A stretch of 34,301 bases of DNA from assembly GCA_030649835.1 (NCBI GenBank), contig JAUSES010000071.1:1-34301 (forward strand), written 5' to 3'. Positions within the stretch are counted from its first letter, which is position 1. Every line of letters begins with the position of its first letter. Made by a program: the position numbers and the translations under genes. The notes below the pieces were generated by a model. That model was not told where the DNA came from, did no database searches, and saw nothing but the letters and a program-made list of their open reading frames with translations. This document shows, in pieces, positions 1-8,219 of the stretch. This stretch comes from a bacterium. GTDB lineage: Bacteria > Patescibacteriota > Minisyncoccia > Phycocordibacterales > UBA1550.

Positions 1-216
1 GAAAGTGCTTTGCACTTTCACGAAACCGCACACACTACTTTGAAAATAAAGTGGTGGAGGCCGCAGCGAAAGATTCCCTGCCAACTGTTTACCAAAAACA
101 CAGCTCCGTGCGAACTCGTAAGAGGATGTATACGGGGTGACGCCTGACCAATGCCAGAAGGTTAAATACGGGTGGTGATATGACTTCGGTTGTATTGCTG
201 GCTTGTATAAGCCCTG

Positions 217-251
<35 letters not shown>

Positions 252-457
252 TCCTCGCTTATCAGCAATGATGAACGAGGAAGGACTAGGACTGTTATAG
301 AAAAAAGTAAACAATTAATTTAAATTCATTACATGTTTAAGCTACCTGGCACGCAGTAATGTGTGTTAGTCCAATCATGATAAACGAGAGACCAACGTCA
401 TGGACCCTACTTCGAAAGGAGAGGGTAAAGATAGAGTCCAACTGAGAGGAATAGTTG
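252..457 (+). other. Group I-like intron in 23S rRNA after E. coli U1931 (about 206 nt)
   Basis: 5' exon ends ...GGTCCTAAGGT, 3' exon resumes AGCGTAATTCCTTGTC; intron ends in G; S-like segment AAAGATAGAGTCC near the 3' end; exon TCCTA can pair with intron TAGGA, with an inner CCTCG/CGAGG stem (P1-like). Confidence 0.75.
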
Positions 458-1120
458 AGCGTAATTCCTTGTCTGGTAAGTTCAGACGTGCACGAATGGC
501 GTAATGAGTGGGGAACTGTCTCGAGAAGCAGCTCGGTGAAAATACAATACCGGTGAAGATGCCGGTTACCTGCAGATAGACGAAAAGACCCCGTGAGCTT
601 TACTATAGCTTGATATTGAATATGTTTTGTGTCTGCGTAGCATAGTTGGGAGACTTTGAAGGATAGGTTTCGGTTTATCTGGAGTCAACAGTGAAATACC
701 AACCTTACTTGAGGCATATTCTAATCTGTACGGAAAAAACGCACGGAGACAGTATTTGGCGGGTAGTTTGAGTGGGGCGCTCTCCTCCTAAAAGGTAACG
801 GAGGAGTCTATTAAGGTCCTCTAGGCGCGAATGGAAACCGTGCCGATAGCGTAATGGCAAAAGAGGGCTTAACTGCAAGACGGACATGTCGAGCAGGTGC
901 GAAAGCAGAGCATAGTGAACCGACAACACGCTTTAGATGCGGTTGAAGATTAACGGATAAAAGCTACCACGGGGATAACAGGCTAGTTCTGCCCAAGAGT
1001 TCATATCGACGGCAGAGTTCGGCACCTCGATGTCGGCTCATCTTATCCTGGAGGTGGAGAAGCTTCCAAGGGTTTGGCTGTTCGCCAATTAAAAAGATAC
1101 GTGAGCTGGGTTCAGACCGT

Positions 1121-1461
1121 AGAGGAGTGAAATATAAAGATTGTGCGCGTGTAATTGTTTTCATCTTTATATTTAACTTCTCTTAGTCTGAACCCGAGGC
1201 GATGAGACTAAACTCATCAATAATGACATCAAATCACGGCGGCTATGCACAGTAATGTGTATAGACAAGCTGACTAATTTCGGGAAAACCTAAACGAGCA
1301 ATCGTATGGCAATTCCGAGGGAAACAGTAGAGCATACTGTGCCCGTAGAGACTAAACGTCAGCACCCCTTTCTAAAAATTAGGGTTATGCTATAGTCCGA
1401 TCCCTCTTGAAAAAGAGGTTCATACGGTTTGGAGACCAGAGTATGATGTAAAACACTAATG
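1121..1461 (+). other. Group I intron in 23S rRNA after E. coli U2593 (about 341 nt)
   Basis: 5' exon GAGCTGGGTTCAGACCGT, 3' exon CGTGAGACAGGTTGGTCTCC; R-like GTAGAGACTAAACGTCAG, S-like ATGCTATAGTCC, P9-like CCTCTT-GAAA-AAGAGG; intron ends in G; exon GGGTTCAGAC pairs with intron GTCTGAACCC. Confidence 0.88.
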
Positions 1462-1524
1462 CGTGAGACAGGTTGGTCTCCTATCTTCTGCAGGCGTTGA
1501 ATTTTGAGGGGATTTGCTCCTAGT

Positions 1525-2074
1525 AAGTAATTGCTACTTTCATGAGTAATCATGATTGAAAATGCTGCTCATAACGGTGAAGCCTTCATATGGATTTGGT
1601 CTAAGAATTATAATACTTGAGGTCCTTGTGTTATAATTTGCTTGAGGACCAGAACCCTCTTTAAGGTAATACCGTGGGAAGTCGATCTAAAATTAAAAAA
1701 CAATCGAAATGAAAAATTGGATAAAAGAAAACTGGTTTAAGTTAGGTATATTAGTCATATTTTCCGTTCTTTCGTGGAGTATGATTAATTTCATGCAGCA
1801 AGCTGCTGACTTAATGGAAAGTTTTGTTGATAGTTATGTTCGGTCTAATGCACCAAATCCACTAGATCCTTTAGGGTTATTTTAATTTTAGGTTTGACCC
1901 CGTAACGACTCATGTTGAAAGACACATGGACTCATGCGCTGAGGAATCATTTCTATGAAAATGACTGCTCGCATGGGTAAGATGCAGCCCCCCTACTTCA
2001 TTATGAATGAGGGGGAAGGTATAGTCTGCGCTCCTAGAAATAGGGGAATAAAAACATTGAATTATGTTTTAGTG
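1525..2074 (+). other. Group I-like intron in the 23S sarcin-ricin loop after E. coli U2656 (about 550 nt), with an internal small ORF
   Basis: 5' exon GCTCCTAGT, 3' exon ACGAGAGGACCGGAG; S-like AAGGTATAGTCTGCGC, P7 partner GGACTCAT, P9-like CTCCTA-GAAA-TAGGGG; intron ends in G. Confidence 0.78.
1709..1885 (+). CDS. 58-aa predicted single-TM microprotein encoded inside the third 23S intron
   Basis: ATG to TAA reads MKNWIKENWFKLGILVIFSVLSWSMINFMQQAADLMESFVDSYVRSNAPNPLDPLGLF; below the length cutoff of the supplied ORF track; no homing endonuclease motif. Confidence 0.5.
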   Translation: MKNWIKENWFKLGILVIFSVLSWSMINFMQQAADLMESFVDSYVRSNAPNPLDPLGLF

Positions 2075-2357
2075 ACGAGAGGACCGGAGTGAACTGACCT
2101 CTGGTGTGGCTGCTGTCCTGCCAAGGGCACCGCAGCGTAGCTATGTCGGGAATGGATAACCTCTGAAAGCATCTAAGAGGGAAGCCAACCCCAAGATCAG
2201 AATTCGTTTGAGGCCCGTGAGAGATGATCACGTTGATAGGCTCTATGTGTAAGACGAGTAATCGTTTCAGCAGAGGAGTACTAATACGCCGATTCTTATT
2301 GGGAATTTGAAAATCACAATCATTATTTGTTTAGAATTTGTTTTTACCTGTAGTATA

Positions 2358-2486
2358 TTGAATTACGAGACTCTATCTTTGTCTTTGCGAGGAAGTACTC
2401 TGACGAAGCAATCCAGGATTGCGTTCTAGGACTCTGGATTGCTTCGCTTCGCTCGCAAAGACAGAAGCATGAGTTTCGTAATTCAA
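2358..2486. repeat. Palindromic REP/MITE-like element, copy A
   Basis: Outer inverted ends TTGAATTACGAGACTC / GAGTTTCGTAATTCAA; inner GTCTTTGCGAGG ... GAAGCAATCC ... GGATTGCTTCGCTTCGCTCGCAAAGAC. Confidence 0.85.
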
Positions 2487-2516
2487 GCTCTATTAAATTG
2501 AAATATTGAATATTTA

Positions 2517-2625
2517 GTTCTGGTGGTTCAGCGCTGTGGTCACACCTGATCTCATTCCGAACTCAGAAGTTAAGCGCAGTTGCGGCGATGATACTCGTAA
2601 GGGGAAAGTAGCTTGCCGCCAGAAC
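2517..2625 (+). rRNA. rrf: 5S rRNA
   Basis: Terminal stem TTCTGGTGG / CCGCCAGAAC; GATCTCATTCCGAACTCAGAAGTTAAGC core. Confidence 0.95.
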
Positions 2626-2643
2626 TAAGGATTCAATCGTAAA
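2619..2643 (+). repeat. 25-bp direct repeat copy 1 (3' end of 5S plus flank)
   Basis: CCAGAACTAAGGATTCAATCGTAAA. Confidence 0.95.
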
Positions 2644-2650
2644 ACAAAAA

Positions 2651-2685
2651 ACAACCAACTTCACGTTGGTTGCTTTTTATTTTCA
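2651..2685 (+). terminator. Rho-independent terminator after 5S
   Basis: CAACCAACTTCACGTTGGTTG followed by CTTTTTATTTT. Confidence 0.85.
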
Positions 2686-2961
2686 TAATGTATTTTACTG
2701 TTGGAGGGAGTAAGCTATTTTCACCTTGCGAGCTCGTAAGGGGCTGAAATGCGAATACATGGAGCATTTCAGAGTCGGAGCGCGACGGCGCGAGACGGGG
2801 TCGCAGGATTTTTCAGTAGAAAAATACCTGTGACAGGATGCGAATACCTGAAGCTTTCGCAAGACCTTAAGTATTTTGTATTCAAAAAGCGAAGGGTGTA
2901 CAGTCCAGGTAAGGGAAGGGGCTTGGAGTTTATCCCGTTAGAAGTAATCTTTCTAATGGGA

Positions 2962-2986
2962 CCAGAACTAAGGATTCAATCGTAAA
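2962..2986 (+). repeat. 25-bp direct repeat copy 2
   Basis: CCAGAACTAAGGATTCAATCGTAAA, identical to 2619-2643. Confidence 0.95.
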
Positions 2987-3037
2987 TATAGGAAAAGGGG
3001 CGCAAATTGTAAACAATTTGCGCCCCTTTTCCTATAT
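2986..3037 (+). terminator. 25-bp perfect inverted repeat, probable bidirectional terminator
   Basis: ATATAGGAAAAGGGGCGCAAATTGT-AA-ACAATTTGCGCCCCTTTTCCTATAT. Confidence 0.8.
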
Positions 3038-3055
3038 TATGCTATTATATTTTAT

Positions 3056-3943
3056 ATGGACTGGGCTCAAAAACGAAAGGTTATTTTTGCATCGGGGTTT
3101 GCGGGAGTTATTATTCTGCTTGCAGTGTACCCGATATATCAGCTTTTTCGTGGTACGCCCACGTGTTTAGACAACAAAGAAAACGGTAGTGAGACAGGGA
3201 TTGACTGTGGAGGACTCTGCGCGCGCGCATGCTTGGTTGACATTGTGGCGCCAAGAGCAATTTGGGCGAAGGCATTTCCCATTGGCAAGGAAACATACGA
3301 CCTTGGTGCGTATGTGGAAAATGCAAACGCAAACGCCGGAGTAAAAAAAGCAGGCTACACAATTCGGGTGCTTGATGCCAGCGGAAAGGTAATCGTAGAA
3401 AAAAAGGGGACCACAGAGCTTGCCCCAGGAACTCGTACACTACTTTTTGAAACAGGGGTTATTTTTTCTGGAATCCCCGCAAGTGTTGAGGTCGCTTTCG
3501 ATTCAAAAGATTTGAGCAACTGGACGAAAGCAACTACTGCGCCATCACCTGTGGTAACTAAAAATCAAAATCTCAAGAACACTGATACAAAACCACGTTT
3601 TGATGCAGTGTTAGTAAATAACGACCTGGTGAATGACGTTGTGGACCTTACGTTGAGTGCAGTTATTTATGACACTGAGCGTCATCCTGTAGCAGTTTCA
3701 AGAACCTATGTGCAAAGTGTTCCTAAGGCGAGCGAGCAGAACATATTTTTCACGTGGCCAAGTCGATTTACAAAATATGCGCGAGGAGAAATGTGTGTAC
3801 CTGTCGGTTCTGAAAGCACAGAAACAACGGCAAGCACTACGCTAAAAGCGAGCTCGACCCCCCCAGTAGTGCCAACACTATGCCCTATCGAGAGTTTTAT
3901 TACTGAGATTATTATTACCCCACGAGCTATTTTCGCACAATAA
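3056..3943 (+). CDS. Membrane-anchored hypothetical protein with Cys motif TPTCLDNKENGSETGIDCGGLC
   Basis: ORF with N-terminal TM helix and extracellular-like domain. Confidence 0.8.
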   Translation: MDWAQKRKVIFASGFAGVIILLAVYPIYQLFRGTPTCLDNKENGSETGIDCGGLCARACLVDIVAPRAIWAKAFPIGKETYDLGAYVENANANAGVKKAGYTIRVLDASGKVIVEKKGTTELAPGTRTLLFETGVIFSGIPASVEVAFDSKDLSNWTKATTAPSPVVTKNQNLKNTDTKPRFDAVLVNNDLVNDVVDLTLSAVIYDTERHPVAVSRTYVQSVPKASEQNIFFTWPSRFTKYARGEMCVPVGSESTETTASTTLKASSTPPVVPTLCPIESFITEIIITPRAIFAQ

Positions 3944-3956
3944 AAAATAGTAAAAG

Positions 3957-5102
3957 ATGCAAGTTTTTAAGCTTATAAGCGAGGTTTTTTCTCGAAAAAT
4001 ATCCATTGACTGGGTACTTCTTTTGGCTACTTCAGTGATTGTTGTTTTTGGTCTTATCACCATGAATGCATTTGTGGGAGAAAATTTATTTTTTCAAAAA
4101 CAACTTATTTCGTTTGCTGTTGCGATTGGGGCGTTTTTTGTTGCCACACGGATTGATACCGATATGCTCAAGCGTACCGATGTGTTGGTGACATTATTTC
4201 TTTTGATGAGCACTCTTCTCCTTATTCTTTTTGGTATTGGGCATGCAGCAAAAGGCGCACAGAGTTGGTTTAAGATTGGGCTCTTTGCTTTTCAGCCGGC
4301 AGATGCGATGAAGCTTTTGCTTATTTTAATTTTGGCAAAATATTTCTCCCGTCGTCATGTGGAGATTGCACATTTTAGGCACATCATCGTTTCGGGAGTG
4401 TACGCGATTATTCCATTTATACTCGTTCTCCTTCAGCCAGACTTTGGCTCTGCAATGATCATCTTCTTTATTTGGTTTGGTATGATTTTGGTGTCTGGTG
4501 TTTCAAAGAAGCACCTTGCACTTGTTTTTCTTGTTGGGGCAATAGCGTTTGGTGGGCTTTGGATGGAAGTTTTTAAACCATATCAAAAAGCGCGCATCAT
4601 GACATTTTTAAGTCCACTCTCGGATATTCGGGGGACAGGGTATAATGCGTATCAGTCCACCATAGCAGTCGGCTCAGGGCAGATTCTTGGCAAAGGGGTA
4701 GGGTACGGCACGCAGTCACACTTAAGGTTTCTCCCTGAATATCAAACAGACTTTATTTTTTCAGCGTTTGCAGAGGAGTGGGGGTTTGTGGGCGTGATAA
4801 TTTTGTTCGGTCTTTTCGCCTTGATAATTGGGCGTATTTTGGTAATTGCACTCGTGGGTGCGACAAATTTTGAGATGCTTTTTGGCGCGGGGGTTGCAGT
4901 CTCCATCATTGCGCCATTTGTGGTAAATATTGGCATGGCGATAGGGCTCATGCCCGTCACGGGAGTAGCGGTGCCATTTATGAGTTTTGGAGGCTCACAC
5001 CTCCTTATGGAATTTACTGCACTCGGGCTTTTAGTAAGTATGAAAAAGAATTCCCGCACAGCGCATCGAAGCGCGCTTACCCATGAATTTTTAGGAGCGT
5101 AA
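3957..5102 (+). CDS. rodA: Rod shape-determining protein RodA (FtsW/RodA/SpoVE SEDS family)
   Basis: GTGYNAYQSTIAVGSGQILGKGVGYGTQSHLRFLPEYQTDFIFSAFAEEWGFVG; polytopic. Confidence 0.95.
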   Translation: MQVFKLISEVFSRKISIDWVLLLATSVIVVFGLITMNAFVGENLFFQKQLISFAVAIGAFFVATRIDTDMLKRTDVLVTLFLLMSTLLLILFGIGHAAKGAQSWFKIGLFAFQPADAMKLLLILILAKYFSRRHVEIAHFRHIIVSGVYAIIPFILVLLQPDFGSAMIIFFIWFGMILVSGVSKKHLALVFLVGAIAFGGLWMEVFKPYQKARIMTFLSPLSDIRGTGYNAYQSTIAVGSGQILGKGVGYGTQSHLRFLPEYQTDFIFSAFAEEWGFVGVIILFGLFALIIGRILVIALVGATNFEMLFGAGVAVSIIAPFVVNIGMAIGLMPVTGVAVPFMSFGGSHLLMEFTALGLLVSMKKNSRTAHRSALTHEFLGA

Positions 5103-5124
5103 TTTTTGACTTTTATGGCTAGTT

Positions 5125-5706
5125 TTACCAGCAATTTGGAGTAGTGGGAGGAAGTTGCCCAGGAAGACAGCCACTGTTTGTGGCGCTGATGTCATCAGTA
5201 ACTTGCCATGCCCACCCTGGACGTGCTCCGTCATAAAAAGGATCATTAGCAGACATCCCTGTTTCTGCTGCACAGTGTGAAAGGAGCTTATAGTGATTCC
5301 CCGTAGTCTCTAGATAAAGATATGATCTTTTCCATGGGGGGACATTAGATGAACAGAGAGACGGCATTCCGCCAATTGGATCCTTCGGAAGTGCAGAAAT
5401 GTACCCACCAGCAACAAGTCCTGGAATCCAATCACCATTATTATTTGGACCGTTGGGCGCTGGCTCACCTGTTTCAGACGAATAAAAAGTACCGACAGGG
5501 GTAGCAGGATAATATCCATGGTCTGAGTAATAGTGTTCTAGTGCCGTTCTGAGTTCGGTAAGTTGTGCTTTCCGTATTGTGTCACGTGACTTTTGCCGAG
5601 CTGAATTGAGAGATGAGAGAACGATGCCAGAAAGTACACCGATAATTGAGATTACCACCAAGAGTTCTATAAGTGTAAAACCGCCGTTATTTTCCCGCTT
5701 GGTCAT
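5125..5706 (-). CDS. Type IV pilin / pseudopilin
   Basis: Prepilin motif GFTLIELLVVISIIGVLSGIVLSSLNSARQKSRD; DHGYYP region. Confidence 0.93.
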   Translation of the reverse strand: MTKRENNGGFTLIELLVVISIIGVLSGIVLSSLNSARQKSRDTIRKAQLTELRTALEHYYSDHGYYPATPVGTFYSSETGEPAPNGPNNNGDWIPGLVAGGYISALPKDPIGGMPSLCSSNVPPWKRSYLYLETTGNHYKLLSHCAAETGMSANDPFYDGARPGWAWQVTDDISATNSGCLPGQLPPTTPNCW

Positions 5707-5707
5707 G

Positions 5708-5980
5708 TTAATTTGAGCCTTGCATTTTTTTTAGAACTTCATTTTGTGCTGCCATTTGTTCAGAAGTTTGTTTTGGCGGAGCATCGTTTCCCAAAATTTT
5801 TGCATATAAGAAAAATGTAATTCCTAAAAATATAATACTCGTACCGAGTAGAACAATGTTAGTTGTCGCTTTGTCTATTTTTGTTAAACGCATAACAAAA
5901 CCAATTATTCCAGAAGGGGGAAGAGGCCTCTTTATATAGCTTTCGGGACTCCCGTCTGTTTCAAATTCTATTCCTTGCAT
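5708..5980 (-). CDS. Hypothetical single-TM protein
   Basis: 90-aa ORF with hydrophobic segment TTNIVLLGTSIIFLGITFFLYA. Confidence 0.6.
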   Translation of the reverse strand: MQGIEFETDGSPESYIKRPLPPSGIIGFVMRLTKIDKATTNIVLLGTSIIFLGITFFLYAKILGNDAPPKQTSEQMAAQNEVLKKMQGSN

Positions 5981-7149
5981 TTTCTAATTGTATCATTTCT
6001 GCTGATTATGTAAAACGATAGAGTTTCTTTAAGAACTCGATTTAAAGAAAAATGAGTAGCAACGCGCTCGCGAAGCGCTTCGCCCAAGCGCTTCGCGAGC
6101 GCGGGGTTTTCAATTAGTTTTTGTACTGTTTCTGCGATTGCATCCGGGTCGTGCGCAGGCACGAGAAGCCCCGTTCTTCCGTCTTCAATTATTTCAGGAA
6201 TACCGCCTACGTTTGTCGCAATCACCGGAAGCCCCGCAAGACCGGCCTCCAAAATCACAAGCGCAAGCCCCTCGGTGATAGAAGGAAGAACAAAAATATC
6301 AAATGCTTTTAAATAGCGCGATGCGTCTTCTACGAAGCCGAGCAAAAAGACTCTATCTTGAAGCCCACGGAGTTTTATAAGAGTGACGAGTTTTTCCATT
6401 TCCTCGCCATCACTAATGATAAAATAATAGAGAGAAGGATTTTTCTGTGCGAACTTGTTAAAGGCCTCAATAGCATACGAGATTCCTTTGTTTTTGTGGA
6501 GCTCCGCGATAGTCCCCAAAACAAAAGCATTTTCTGGAATCTGAATATTTGCATGAGCAAAGAGGTGCATCTGCGCATCCTTGCGTGTTAAAAAATCTGG
6601 CTCTGAAATTCCATTTTTTATTGTCACAATCTTGCCGGGTACAAAAGGCCACGTTGCAATGTCATTTTTTACGGCATCTGAAACTGCAATAGTCTTGTGA
6701 GAGAGCAAAACAGTAAGCCACGAAAAAATTTTAATTACAAAGCGTTGCCACACTGGGCGTTCCTCATTAAACGCCCATCCGTGTGCGGTGAAAATTATTT
6801 TTGGTACACCGGCGAGGCGGGCGGCGAGAGCCCCCACGCCGCCCGCCTTTGCACTGTTGACATGAACTACCCTTGGCTTCTCGATACTAAAAATTTTCAG
6901 CAGTTCAAAAAAAGTTTTTATGTCGCTCAAAAGGTTTACATCGCGCGTTATTGAAAAAAGGGGGAACACGCTAATATTTTGAGCGCGCAGTTTTTCAACA
7001 AGGGTTCCCGCACCACCCACCGCCACAGAAACAACAAATTGCTCCTTGGGAAGCCCGGTCGCAAGATCAAAAACGTACTTTTGAGCACCTCCAAAGTTGG
7101 ATTTTGTAATCACAAAAATAACCTTTATTTTCCTTGCTACATTGTCCAT
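5968..7149 (-). CDS. Glycosyltransferase family 4 protein
   Basis: KSNFGGAQKYVFDLATGL, HVNSAKAGGVGALAARLAGVPKIIFTAHGWAF, PSITEGLALVILEAGLAGLPVIATNVGGIPEII. Start set at MDNVARK rather than the longest ORF. Confidence 0.93.
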   Translation of the reverse strand: MDNVARKIKVIFVITKSNFGGAQKYVFDLATGLPKEQFVVSVAVGGAGTLVEKLRAQNISVFPLFSITRDVNLLSDIKTFFELLKIFSIEKPRVVHVNSAKAGGVGALAARLAGVPKIIFTAHGWAFNEERPVWQRFVIKIFSWLTVLLSHKTIAVSDAVKNDIATWPFVPGKIVTIKNGISEPDFLTRKDAQMHLFAHANIQIPENAFVLGTIAELHKNKGISYAIEAFNKFAQKNPSLYYFIISDGEEMEKLVTLIKLRGLQDRVFLLGFVEDASRYLKAFDIFVLPSITEGLALVILEAGLAGLPVIATNVGGIPEIIEDGRTGLLVPAHDPDAIAETVQKLIENPALAKRLGEALRERVATHFSLNRVLKETLSFYIISRNDTIRKCKE

Positions 7150-7155
7150 AAGTAA

Positions 7156-7342
7156 TAATACCATCTCTAAATAACTTATCCACAATAATCCAAAATTTTG
7201 GCTACACTTTCGAATCAGCTGATTCGTGGTCTGGCCATAAATGAAAATCCTTCAAAATATCCCAATATTCCTCAGTATTTTTACTTCGGCTCGCTCAAGA
7301 TTTTTTGATTCTTTGTGGAAGAGTTATTTAGAGGTGGTAATA
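7156..7342. mobile_element. MITE-like element with about 40-bp imperfect terminal inverted repeats
   Basis: Left TAATACCATCTCTAAATAACTTATCCACAATAATCCAAAATTTTG; right end reverse complement TATTACCACCTCTAAATAACTCTTCCACAAAGAATCAAAAAATCTTG. Confidence 0.7.
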
Positions 7343-7387
7343 GAGTATATCATGAGACCCCTCACAGAAGAATATCCAAAGGAAACA

Positions 7388-7435
7388 CTACTATACACGT
7401 ATAATATACTATAGTATATTATACGTGTATAGTAG
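7388..7435. repeat. 48-bp perfect palindrome with no spacer
   Basis: CTACTATACACGTATAATATACTA/TAGTATATTATACGTGTATAGTAG, 2 bp past the stop codon of the minus-strand pgsA-like gene. Confidence 0.95.
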
Positions 7436-7437
7436 AA

Positions 7438-8013
7438 TTAGACAGCTCGGTATACTACTAGAGAGAGAAGTGCAAAGAAAATTGCAGCGTAAAAGAAATA
7501 TTGAGCAAAGATGAGAAAAATGGAAAGACTAAAAACAAGTGAAACGAGAAGTGCTCCGATTGCAAGGGACTGCATGATCATTTTCAACTTTCCCGTGTTT
7601 TCAGCTTGAATTATTTTTCCATAAAATCGTCTTTGTACATAGGCGCTTGATATCAGGATGAGCTCTATAGAAACAATAGCAATTACAATACCCCACCCAA
7701 GATGACGAGGGACGAGAATAAGTGCGGCAATAGAAATGAGAAGCTTGTCTGCAAGTGGGTCAAAGAGTTTTCCAAAGTCTGTGACAAGGTCGCGCGTGCG
7801 CGCAAGTGATCCATCTACCGCATCAGAAAAAGCAGATACAAAAAACAGAGGAAGCGCGATAACATAGTTTTCATTCCACAAAAAATACCCGACAAATGGT
7901 ACGCTCAAAAATCGCAACCACGTCACAAGGTTTGGCGTCAGCCATTGTGGAACAAGCAATAAAAGCGACCTTGCGAGTATTTTGTCAGTGATAGTGAGTG
8001 AATGTGTCGACAT
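7438..8013 (-). CDS. CDP-alcohol phosphatidyltransferase (PgsA-like)
   Basis: Motif DGSLARTRDLVTDFGKLFDPLAD matches DGx2ARx8Gx3Dx3D; polytopic. Confidence 0.92.
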   Translation of the reverse strand: MSTHSLTITDKILARSLLLLVPQWLTPNLVTWLRFLSVPFVGYFLWNENYVIALPLFFVSAFSDAVDGSLARTRDLVTDFGKLFDPLADKLLISIAALILVPRHLGWGIVIAIVSIELILISSAYVQRRFYGKIIQAENTGKLKMIMQSLAIGALLVSLVFSLSIFLIFAQYFFYAAIFFALLSLVVYRAV

Positions 8014-8219
8014 CTGATTAGTTTAGGATCATGCGCGACTGCTCATTTTTTCTCGCAACGAGATTTGCTTCGGTTTTAGTTAGTCAGTGCGACCACTGTC
8101 CTATAAAATCGACTTCTCATCCTCGCGGCAATGACCCAGAGAAGTTCATGCATACATTATAGTATACACTAAGTGCACTGAGAATTGATATCCTATTGAG
8201 ATAGGATCTTAGGCAATAT

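Noticed and set aside
1-56. Hairpins at the window start as a possible fourth 23S insertion
   Set aside because: Consistent with the variable H63 region of 23S; cannot be judged without upstream sequence.
705-2231. Minus-strand ORFs of 64-74 aa across the 23S region
   Set aside because: They overlap conserved rRNA and intron sequence and have no recognisable protein features.
8054-8150. Possible fourth, degenerate copy of the GTCTTTGCGAG element (CTCGCAACGAGATTTGCTTCGG...CTCGCGGCAATGACCC)
   Set aside because: Only short blocks match; too diverged to assert without alignment.
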